Below are positions 19,147-26,410 of a stretch of 29,280 nt of DNA, piece after piece (position 1 is the first letter of the stretch; the number at the start of each line of letters is the position of its first letter). The translations under genes were made by a program, and so were the position numbers. The stretch covers positions 1-29,280 of the forward strand of contig JAHDDN010000013.1 of NCBI GenBank assembly GCA_020629335.1. Direction: 5' to 3'. The notes beneath the pieces were generated by a model. It made no database searches and was not told the DNA's origin. It saw nothing but the letters and a program-made list of their open reading frames with translations. This DNA comes from Chitinophagales bacterium (GTDB taxonomy: Bacteria > Bacteroidota > Bacteroidia > Chitinophagales > UBA2359).

Positions 19147-20520
19147 TTATGCTGCTAATTTTTTGTTTATATTGAAATGAAATTGGGTGCCTTCTCCTAG
19201 TTTGGAGGTCGCCCAAATCTCTCCTTTATGTTGTTCTACTACTTTTTTGCAGGTAGCTAAACCGATGCCAGAGCCTTGATATTTTTCATTGGGGTGCAGT
19301 TTACAAAAAGGCTGGAAAATTCTTTTACAATCTTCATCTGTCATTCCGATGCCATTATCGCTAATTGTAAATATCCAATAATCTCCCATTTCTTTGCTAT
19401 CAATTTTGATCTCACATTCTTTGTCAGGGCGTCTAAACTTGATGGCATTTGAAATGATATTCAAAAATAGCTGATGAATTTGAACTTTGATTCCGTTGAT
19501 TTGATTTGGTAAGTTTTTCCAATTTATATTAGCCTTATTTTCTTCTATTTGTGTGCGTAGGCTATGAGTGATTAGAATTAATTGATCCTCTAAATTAATA
19601 GCTTCTATCTTTTTAGAGCTATTAGTAACGGTGGAATGTTTTAAGAGAGAGTTGATCAAATATTCCATTTGATTGGCTCCTTTATTGATGAACATAATAT
19701 TCTCTTCTTGTTCCTTTTTTAAATCTTCAGGAATACTCTTATTAAAGATTTTAATGTACTCTGTGATAGAGCGAAGAGGTTGTTTGAGATCATGCGATAC
19801 TACATGAGCATACTGTTGCAATTCTTCATTGACAGACTGAAGTTGATTAGTTAATTTATTCAGATCTAAGTTTTTAGTTTTGATTAAATTACTTTGAATT
19901 TGTAGCTCTTCAGTTTGTTGATTTAGTAGTTCTTTTTGACTTTTTAGTTGCTGAATATTATCGGATTTCCCTTTTTCAAAAATGAAAACGGTTCCTAGGA
20001 TAACTACAAATAAAAAGACGTGTTGTAAACATTGATATTCAAGTGAGAAGTTAGGGTTCGTAACTATATTAAATAGCTGAAACTTCTCGTTAAAATATAG
20101 GATTATGACATAGGACACTATAATAATTGCCCAAATAATACTGGATATTTTATCGGTAAGTAAAAGGGCAAATATTGGGATGAATATTAGCCAATTTAGG
20201 TCCATAGAGGAGAGTCCGCCTGTAGTGAGTGACATCCTGACTAAAGTTAGAAAAACGATAGTCATGAATAGGTTACCGCAAATTTTGTAATTGTATTCAA
20301 AATGAAGTAAAAGGAGTACTCCTAGGCCAAGGGCATTAACTAATAGCGATGGGAAGTTATTCTCACCTAACACTAAGGGTGCAAATATTGCAACAAAAGT
20401 GTTGAATACTAGTAGGAAAAAAATAGACGTAACTAAGATTTTTACTTTCCAGTAAATATCAGCTTGTCTTAAATAATGGTAAGGCACGAACCAATCGATC
20501 ATTGAATTGATATGGGTCAT
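19147..20520 (-). CDS. Membrane-bound sensor histidine kinase
   Basis: The 457-aa product has about six hydrophobic membrane segments in residues 26-182, a coiled-coil linker (about 185-237), then a kinase core. The H-box is HVVSHDLKQPLR with phospho-accepting His243; the N-box NIISNAIKF (Asn354-Asn358), G1 DNGIGM (388-393) and G2 GSGIGLA (416-422) complete a HATPase domain, so it should be active. There is no periplasmic ligand domain; the membrane part is the likely sensor. No response regulator gene is beside it, so it is an orphan kinase here. The ATG at 20520 is used; Met7 is an alternative. Its signal and partner are unknown. Confidence 0.94.
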   Translation of the reverse strand: MTHINSMIDWFVPYHYLRQADIYWKVKILVTSIFFLLVFNTFVAIFAPLVLGENNFPSLLVNALGLGVLLLLHFEYNYKICGNLFMTIVFLTLVRMSLTTGGLSSMDLNWLIFIPIFALLLTDKISSIIWAIIIVSYVIILYFNEKFQLFNIVTNPNFSLEYQCLQHVFLFVVILGTVFIFEKGKSDNIQQLKSQKELLNQQTEELQIQSNLIKTKNLDLNKLTNQLQSVNEELQQYAHVVSHDLKQPLRSITEYIKIFNKSIPEDLKKEQEENIMFINKGANQMEYLINSLLKHSTVTNSSKKIEAINLEDQLILITHSLRTQIEENKANINWKNLPNQINGIKVQIHQLFLNIISNAIKFRRPDKECEIKIDSKEMGDYWIFTISDNGIGMTDEDCKRIFQPFCKLHPNEKYQGSGIGLATCKKVVEQHKGEIWATSKLGEGTQFHFNINKKLAA

Positions 20521-20867
20521 AACAAATGATTTAAGGGATGGAAACGAACAACGACATCTGAAAATATACTGTGTGTATTCAATATGTTACAACATTCATG
20601 CCTGATATGTACTGATAATCAATTAGTTGTGGGTTGTGCTTTGTTATTTTTAGGTAGTTTTATTAATAGGCACGGAAATAAATATTAATTGATAAATAAA
20701 AATGTGTTAGTAATTAACTATCAATAATGGAATTGAAGATATTGCAAGAGTATTAGAATTATAGTGAAAAATATAAAAAAAAGGAAAAAATTTGAATTTC
20801 ACTTAAGAAATAAAGTAGACTCATTAAAAAAAGTGGCCATATGCACTAATAATGATACAAGAGTGTT
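20521..20867. other. AT-rich gap upstream of the histidine kinase
   Basis: About 350 bases with no gene on either strand. An imperfect palindrome AATATACTGTGTGTATT lies around 20563-20579, some 45 bases upstream of the kinase start, and could be an operator or chance. No clear TAnnTTTG promoter was found for the kinase. Confidence 0.3.
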
Positions 20868-21176
20868 TTAAATCTGCTTCTTTTTATAAGTGCCATTGAT
20901 TAAGCGGTAAGCCAATCTACCATCTTTATAGGTCATAGCTAGCCCTATTAATGTGTCACATTGTTGACAGCGTAAATTTTGAAGTTCACTTTTACTTAAG
21001 GCTTTGATGGCCTCTTTAGATAGCACTAATTCCTCAGGTGCTAAAATACCTTCCAAGAAACATCGAAGAAGTCCTCCCTTTCCATTTTTTAGGTATGTTA
21101 AGATGTGCTGTTCACATTGAGCACAAGAAAGCTTTAGAACTTTGGCGTTTTTGCCTTTTTTGTGTTTGATTTTCAA
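20868..21176 (-). CDS. Small protein with two CxxC pairs, probable zinc ribbon
   Basis: The 102-aa product has a very basic N-terminus and two Cys pairs, CAQC (Cys18, Cys21) and CQQC-type (Cys70, Cys73), plus Cys39. The paired knuckles suggest a structural zinc site. The sequence between them is compact (LLRCFLEGILAPEELVLS). I do not recognise a named family. A zinc ribbon could bind nucleic acid or protein; no further function can be read. It lies upstream of the histidine kinase on the same strand, but 347 bases apart, so co-transcription is doubtful. Confidence 0.82.
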   Translation of the reverse strand: MKIKHKKGKNAKVLKLSCAQCEQHILTYLKNGKGGLLRCFLEGILAPEELVLSKEAIKALSKSELQNLRCQQCDTLIGLAMTYKDGRLAYRLINGTYKKKQI

Positions 21177-21325
21177 AGCTTAAATTTTGTTCAATATGGA
21201 TAAAATCCCTGATTTTTCAAAAAAATATTGAGTTCTTCATAGGAGAAAAAAAACTATTGGTAGAGTGAAGAAGTTGATTAGTTGAATATATTTTGGTGAT
21301 GATGAAATAATATTTATCATTACTA

Positions 21326-21485
21326 AGGAACGTTTAAAAAATAAGATTGGTATTTGCAGCTAAATATTTTGTATCAAGACAAGGCGAAAAATGCAGGCGA
21401 TGCAGCGCATCGGCAAGGCTTTTCAACGAAGTATTGGTACAAAAGATTAGTTGCTAAATGTGGAAATTATTTTTTAAACGTTCCT
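21326..21485. repeat. Family B palindromic element, copy B1 (160 bp)
   Basis: One long imperfect inverted repeat: the outer 19-20 bases of the two arms (AGGAACGTTTAAAAAATAA) match exactly and the rest about three-quarters. The centre is a perfect hairpin CGATGC-AGC-GCATCG (21398-21412). CAAGGC lies 54 bases in from the left end and AACG about 57 from the right end, as in copies B2 and B3. No gene. It ends 35 bases upstream of the flavin monooxygenase gene, so it probably affects that transcript's leader. Confidence 0.88.
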
Positions 21486-21520
21486 AAACTGAGGGGAAGA
21501 ATAATCTATTAAAAAACACT

Positions 21521-22804
21521 ATGGAAGAACAACAGAAGTACGCTATTATTGGGGCTGGACCAAGTGGACTTTGTACTGCTAAGAAGATGAAAGATTTTGA
21601 CATTCCGTTTGATGGCTATGAATCGGCGGCTGAAGTAGGAGGCCTTTGGAATATTGATAATAAGAATAGCACGGTTTATGAGTCGGCGCATTTAATTTCT
21701 TCTAAATATAAAACAGAATTTAAGGACTTTCCGATGAAAGAGGAGGTAGCGACCTACCCACATCATAAAGAATTAAGAGCTTATTTTAATGATTTTGCCG
21801 ATCATTTTGATTTAGAAAGGCATTATTTTTTCAATACTGAAGTAAGAGAGATTAGTCCAGAAGGAAAATATTGGCGACTAAAAACAGCTAATGGCGATAG
21901 TAAATTGTATAAAGGCGTCGTGATTGCAAATGGCACCTTATCACACCCCAATATCCCTGAGTTTGAAGGCGATTTTAGTGGGGAAATTATGCACTCTAAG
22001 TATTATAAAAATCCAGCTATTTTTGAAGGCAAACGAGTATTGATTGTGGGAGCTGGTAATAGTGGATGTGATATAGCAGTTGATGCAGTACACAGAGCTG
22101 ATAAGGTCAGTATGAGCTTAAGAAGAGGGTATCATTTTGTACCTAAATTTGTGATGGGCAAACCAGCAGATACGATAGGAGGCAAGATTAATTTTCCAGC
22201 TTCTATCAAGCAAAAGATTGACAAAACTTTACTGAAGTTATTTATTGGTAATCCTCAGAAGTATGGTTTTCCAGAGCCTGACCATAAATTATATGAATCT
22301 CATCCTATTGTCAATAATCTGGTATTACATCATGCTGCTCATGGCGATTTAGATGTAAAAGCAGATATTACCTGTTTTGATGGTTCGACAGTGTACTTTA
22401 AGGATGGCAAAGCGGAAGATTACGATATCGTATTATTAGCAACAGGCTATAAATTAAACTACCCATTTATTGACAGAAAGCATTTGAATTGGGAAGGGGC
22501 TATTCCACAACTTTACCTAAATATTTTTCACCCAACTTATAACAATTTATTTGTGATGGGCATGATAGAAGCAACTGGTATAGGTTGGGAAGGTAGGAGT
22601 AAAATGGCAGAGCTAGTAACGAAGTTCATTTCAGAGCATGAAAAAAACAGTCCTAAAGCAGCTCATTTTATCCAAACGAAAAGAGGAAAAGTACCTGATT
22701 TAAAAGGCGGCTATAAATATCTAAAATTGGATCGTATGGCCTATTATGTACATAAAGATACTTATCTGAAAAAGGTAGAATCAGCCATCAAAAAACTATC
22801 GTAA
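21521..22804 (+). CDS. Flavin-containing monooxygenase
   Basis: The 427-aa product has the FAD loop GAGPSG (11-16), the family motif FxGxxxHxxxY as FSGEIMHSKYY (152-162), the NADPH loop GAGNSG (177-182) and the C-terminal ATGY (307-310). These define the class B flavoprotein monooxygenase group that inserts one oxygen atom using NADPH and O2 on soft nucleophiles or ketones. The motif has Y where Baeyer-Villiger enzymes have WP, favouring the FMO branch. The substrate cannot be read. It is first in a three-gene operon: the next gene begins at the base after its stop codon. Confidence 0.94.
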   Translation: MEEQQKYAIIGAGPSGLCTAKKMKDFDIPFDGYESAAEVGGLWNIDNKNSTVYESAHLISSKYKTEFKDFPMKEEVATYPHHKELRAYFNDFADHFDLERHYFFNTEVREISPEGKYWRLKTANGDSKLYKGVVIANGTLSHPNIPEFEGDFSGEIMHSKYYKNPAIFEGKRVLIVGAGNSGCDIAVDAVHRADKVSMSLRRGYHFVPKFVMGKPADTIGGKINFPASIKQKIDKTLLKLFIGNPQKYGFPEPDHKLYESHPIVNNLVLHHAAHGDLDVKADITCFDGSTVYFKDGKAEDYDIVLLATGYKLNYPFIDRKHLNWEGAIPQLYLNIFHPTYNNLFVMGMIEATGIGWEGRSKMAELVTKFISEHEKNSPKAAHFIQTKRGKVPDLKGGYKYLKLDRMAYYVHKDTYLKKVESAIKKLS

Positions 22805-23785
22805 ATGGAGACTAAATATATATTGGTAACAGGAGCTGCTGGTTATATTGGATCATTATTTCTAAAGAAATTAGTGGCTGAAAATCAATCAAATATCCAT
22901 TCATTTCAATGGGGAATAATTGCATTAGATATTAAAGAAATTCCCGAGTCAGACCGATTGAATGGGGTCAATTATATTCAAACAGATATCAGGAGCAAAG
23001 ATTGGCTAAGCTGCTTTAAGGAGTATTCAATTGATACCGTAGTTCACCTAGCTGCGATGATTAATCCTCCTAAAGCTTTAGGAAGAGATGTGCTTTATGA
23101 TATTGAAGTCAATGGAAGTCGCTATCTACTAGATGCCTGTATCGAATATGGTGTCCCTAAATTTATAACGACTTCCAGCGGCGCTGCCTATGGCTATCAT
23201 GAAGATAATTCAGAATGGCTAACGGAAAATGATCCAGTTCGTGGCAACTATGAATTTCCCTATTCTTTTCACAAACGATTAGTGGAAGAATTAATGGCTA
23301 AGTATCGACAAGAATATCCAGCATTGAAGCAATTTATCTTTAGAGTCGGAACCATATTAGGCCGTAGCACGAATAATCTAATCACAGATTTATTCAATAA
23401 AAAAATCATGATTGGCATTAAAGGGAGCCAAAGTCCATTTGTATTTATTTGGGATAAGGATGTCGTAAATTGCCTCTATCAAGCCTTGGAAAGCGATCAA
23501 GATGGCATCTATAATTTAGCAGGAGATGGCGCATTGAGCACCGCAGAATTAGCCGCTATGATGGGAAAAAAATATCGCCCTATACCAGAAGGATTAATGC
23601 GCTTGGGACTAAAGACGCTCAAAAGAGTAGGAGTGGGGCAATATGGTCCCGAACAAATCGGTTTCCTAAAATATCGCCCATTGCTAAATAACGAAAAACT
23701 CAAGAGAGTATTTGGCTATCAACCAGCCATGAAAAGTATGGAAGTATTTGAATATTACAGAAAAGAAAATAGCTATTGTGCATAA
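22805..23785 (+). CDS. NAD-dependent epimerase/dehydratase-type SDR
   Basis: The 326-aa product is an extended short-chain dehydrogenase: nucleotide loop TGAAGYIG (9-16), HLAAMINP, the catalytic triad region TTSSGAAYG and YSFHK (Tyr153, Lys157). Members act on nucleotide sugars or on hydroxy and keto groups of other molecules; the substrate is not evident. There are no sugar-nucleotide genes beside it. The ATG directly follows the stop of the monooxygenase gene, and its own stop overlaps the next gene by 8 bases if that gene starts at GTG 23778. This is a strong translational coupling pattern. Confidence 0.92.
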   Translation: METKYILVTGAAGYIGSLFLKKLVAENQSNIHSFQWGIIALDIKEIPESDRLNGVNYIQTDIRSKDWLSCFKEYSIDTVVHLAAMINPPKALGRDVLYDIEVNGSRYLLDACIEYGVPKFITTSSGAAYGYHEDNSEWLTENDPVRGNYEFPYSFHKRLVEELMAKYRQEYPALKQFIFRVGTILGRSTNNLITDLFNKKIMIGIKGSQSPFVFIWDKDVVNCLYQALESDQDGIYNLAGDGALSTAELAAMMGKKYRPIPEGLMRLGLKTLKRVGVGQYGPEQIGFLKYRPLLNNEKLKRVFGYQPAMKSMEVFEYYRKENSYCA

Positions 23786-24557
23786 AGATTTAAATGATAA
23801 AATAGTATTAATAACAGGTGCCGCTGGAGGGCTTGGCGAAGCGCTTTGTTATCAATTTGGTAATGCAGGAGCAAAAATCGCCGCCATTGATATCCATCCC
23901 AAAAAATTGCAAGCACTCAAAGAAAATCTGGAATCCAAAGGTATACCTTGTATTTATCAAACTTGCGATATTACAAAGCAGGAGCAATGCGAACAAAGTA
24001 TTCACGAAATTCAAAAACAATGGGGCAATATAGATATTCTTATCAATAATGCTGGAATTACCCATATCGAGCGATATAAAGAAGGCCATATTCCCATCGT
24101 TAGAAAAGTCATGGAAGTCAATTTCTTTGGCTCCGTTTATTGTACGAATGCCTGCATGAATCAAATCATCGAAAACCAAGGAACCATTATCGCTATCTCC
24201 AGTGTAGCAGGATTTGCTCCTTTACTGGGTCGAACCGCCTACTCTGCCAGCAAACATGCCCTACAAGGTTTTTTCGAATCACTAAGAACAGAACTAACCA
24301 ATAAAGGCGTCAATATAATGATGGTTTGCCCTTCTTTTATTGATACTGGAATAGGAGAATCGAAAGATCAACCCAAAGAAAAAATTGGGAAAGTAGATAC
24401 CCCAGAATCTATAGCCAAATTGATCTGTCAAGGAGTTTTAAAAGACAAGCGCCTACTAATCACTGGCACAACAGCTAAATTATCGTGGTGGCTAAAGAAA
24501 TGGAGTCCCAAACTATACGATAAAATAATGATTAACAAAATGAAAAATGTTAGTTAA
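23778..24557 (+). CDS. Classical short-chain dehydrogenase/reductase
   Basis: The 259-aa product is a classical SDR: TGAAGGLG cofactor loop (13-20), NNAG (90-93), the catalytic Ser in ISSVAG (about 141-142) and YSASK (Tyr155, Lys159). The PSFIDTG segment fits the family. The basic C-terminal end (LSWWLKKWSPKLYDKIM) may contact membrane, as in lipid-active SDRs. I prefer the GTG at 23778, giving MHKDLNDKIVLITG and an 8-base overlap (GTGCATAA) with the preceding gene; a TTG at 23748 would add ten residues. The overlap suggests the two SDRs and the monooxygenase work in one pathway, perhaps oxygenation followed by ketone or alcohol steps. Confidence 0.92.
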   Translation: MHKDLNDKIVLITGAAGGLGEALCYQFGNAGAKIAAIDIHPKKLQALKENLESKGIPCIYQTCDITKQEQCEQSIHEIQKQWGNIDILINNAGITHIERYKEGHIPIVRKVMEVNFFGSVYCTNACMNQIIENQGTIIAISSVAGFAPLLGRTAYSASKHALQGFFESLRTELTNKGVNIMMVCPSFIDTGIGESKDQPKEKIGKVDTPESIAKLICQGVLKDKRLLITGTTAKLSWWLKKWSPKLYDKIMINKMKNVS

Positions 24558-24688
24558 TTGAGCTTAGTAAAAATCTTAAACCATTGATTAAGAGGGTTTA
24601 ATATAAAGCTTCTTAAACAAACAATACCAATGTCGTTTAAATGCTAAAAAGAATTAGCAATAAGTGAGCATGAAAGCTTTTTTTAAGT

Positions 24689-24696
24689 TAAATTTG
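24689..24696 (+). promoter_or_regulatory. Possible -7 promoter element of the 24729 gene
   Basis: TAAATTTG matches the Bacteroidota TAnnTTTG element and lies 32 bases before the ATG at 24729, the same distance as the fadH element. No convincing -33 TTTG precedes it. The rest of the 24558-24728 gap shows only a small GCTAA/TTAGC hairpin. Confidence 0.4.
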
Positions 24697-24728
24697 ATAC
24701 TACAAGAATTACTATAGCAAAATAAGCA

Positions 24729-25793
24729 ATGTTTACCGAAATTAAATGGCCCCAAGCACTATCCCGTGAAGAATTAGACGACTACCTAGATCGTGGGTGG
24801 TTTCGTATGGAACAAATGATCTTCACCTGCAGTTTCTTATGCTTCGATGATCATCTATATTCTGCTATTTGGATAAGATTAGACTTAAATGGCTATCAGT
24901 TCAAAAAACGACTGCGCAAACTAATGCGTAAAAATGCAGAACGATTTCGAGTAGAAATCAAAAGAGCAGTGCTGGATCAAGAAAAAGAACACCTCTACCA
25001 ATTACACAAACAAAGATTCACAGGTTATATCGCCCCCTCTCTCCAAAATTCTTTGATGGGAGAATGCGAACGCAATATCTATGAAACATGGGAAACCTGT
25101 ATCTATGATGGCGATAAATTAGTCGGCGCAAGCTTCTTTGATGTCGGAAAAGAAAGCGTCGCTAGTATTATGGGACTCTTTAATCCCGATTATGCCCAAT
25201 TTAGCCTCGGCTTTTATACCATGCTGCTCGAAATCCAATACAGCCTTCAAAATAACAAACAATTCTTTTATCCAGGATATGTCGTGCCAGGCTATGACCG
25301 ATTTGATTATAAACTGAAAATCGGAGGGGTCGACTACTACAACAACAAAACTAATTCATGGCTCCCTTACAATGATATTAATCATAACGAACAAGGAGCC
25401 GAAAAGCTACAAGCTAAACTCAAAGAACTACAAGTACAACTCCAAGAAGCTGGTATCCATAACAAAATATACCTGTATCCTCTTTATGATAAAAATCTAT
25501 ATGGCTATGATGACTTAAACTTTCTACGCCATCCAGCATTCCTCTCTTGCTTAGATCATCCTAAGCAAACCGATCTCTTATTGGTCGAATTCGATCTGAT
25601 CAAAAATTGCTATCGACTTTATCATGCCAGAAAACTTAATATCGGATTACCAACCATCTTCCTATTCGAGTTTCTCAAATACTATAATGCCGAAAAGTCC
25701 TATCTCGATTTCATCGTTCTGAGAAAATTAATCCTCGAAAGTGAAGATGTTGAGCATATAACTGATGCACTTAAAGTAGGCATTCAATCCTAA
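24729..25793 (+). CDS. Arginyl-tRNA-protein transferase-like protein with C-terminal extension
   Basis: Residues 60-205 follow the C-terminal half of ATE/Bpt transferases, which attach an amino acid from aminoacyl-tRNA to the N-terminus of a protein (N-degron pathway): KLMRKNAERFRVEIK, DGDKLVGASFFDVG, a FNPDYAQFSLGFYTMLLEIQ stretch, then FFYPGYVVPGYDRFDYK. This is a GNAT-type fold. The N-terminal Cys-rich part usual in the family is reduced to Cys34 and Cys38. About 145 further residues (210-354) have no match I know. So the transferase activity is likely but not certain, and the substrate may differ. It appears monocistronic. Confidence 0.75.
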   Translation: MFTEIKWPQALSREELDDYLDRGWFRMEQMIFTCSFLCFDDHLYSAIWIRLDLNGYQFKKRLRKLMRKNAERFRVEIKRAVLDQEKEHLYQLHKQRFTGYIAPSLQNSLMGECERNIYETWETCIYDGDKLVGASFFDVGKESVASIMGLFNPDYAQFSLGFYTMLLEIQYSLQNNKQFFYPGYVVPGYDRFDYKLKIGGVDYYNNKTNSWLPYNDINHNEQGAEKLQAKLKELQVQLQEAGIHNKIYLYPLYDKNLYGYDDLNFLRHPAFLSCLDHPKQTDLLLVEFDLIKNCYRLYHARKLNIGLPTIFLFEFLKYYNAEKSYLDFIVLRKLILESEDVEHITDALKVGIQS

Positions 25794-25837
25794 TAATTAC
25801 ATAGTTCTAAAGACCTCTGGCGCCTCCATTTATCTTT

Positions 25838-26064
25838 GGGGCTTCCCATGCGTTCGTTATGGCAAAATGCATAACACCATCCGATTCATCATTCTGCATT
25901 CATCATTCTGCATTAGCCGAAGGCGCATGGTCGGGCTGTCCGTTCTTATGTGGCTATGCGGCTCCTACTCTGCTAAGTGCTGCTTGTCTCTTATTGGAGC
26001 CTGCGCATCACTAAGCGCCGTAAGTCGCAGCATGGCCGCCACATACCACTCCCATCCCTAAGCC
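25838..26064 (+). repeat. Family A structured dispersed repeat, copy A5
   Basis: Forward copy 45 bases after the transferase-like gene. Closing stem GGCTT (25840-25844) with AAGCC (26060-26064); second stem CCATGCG (25846-25852) with CGCATGG (25924-25930); inner stem TATGTGGC (25947-25954) with GCCACATA (26038-26045). Its middle has TCTCTTATTGGAGCC in place of the GCCC/GGGC hairpin of copies A1, A3 and A4, as does copy A2. No gene. Confidence 0.9.
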
Positions 26065-26222
26065 GTTGATTGTGAATTTGTTATACATTGGGTATTAACT
26101 TTTGTTAATAAAGGGTATAACAACGACAAATTGAGATCACAGATAATTTGTAAAAAAAGAGGAATTGTCATAACTTCATAAAGTATTTATGCCTGCAACC
26201 TTATTAAATATTCTACTTACTC
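26065..26222. other. Spacer between repeats A5 and B2
   Basis: About 160 AT-rich bases with no open frame or notable hairpin seen. A promoter for the 26411 gene may lie here or within repeat B2. Confidence 0.3.
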
Positions 26223-26384
26223 AGAACTCATTTCAAGTTTTATGATGACGCTGAAAAGCGGCTAATTTTTCGTAGTTCAAGGCATTTTTGAGGTGCATAG
26301 CAGCGCTACGGACCGATAAAATAACGCAGAAATACGGAAAATTAGTGATTTTCTAAGCCAACAGAAAAACTTTAAACGAGTTCT
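26223..26384. repeat. Family B palindromic element, copy B2 (162 bp)
   Basis: Imperfect long inverted repeat with ends AGAACTC / GAGTTCT. The centre is TAGC-AGC-GCTA (26298-26308). CAAGGC is 55 bases from the left end and AACGCAG about 58 from the right end. It lies 26 bases upstream of the ATG at 26411 and so probably in that gene's leader or promoter. Confidence 0.87.
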
Positions 26385-26410
26385 TAATAATAACAACAAA
26401 TTCATTGACT

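Noticed and set aside
19147..20520. Two-component operon
   Set aside because: No response regulator gene lies next to the kinase on either side.
21326..21485. Insertion sequence with transposase
   Set aside because: The element is only 160 bp and has no open frame, so at most it is a non-autonomous element.
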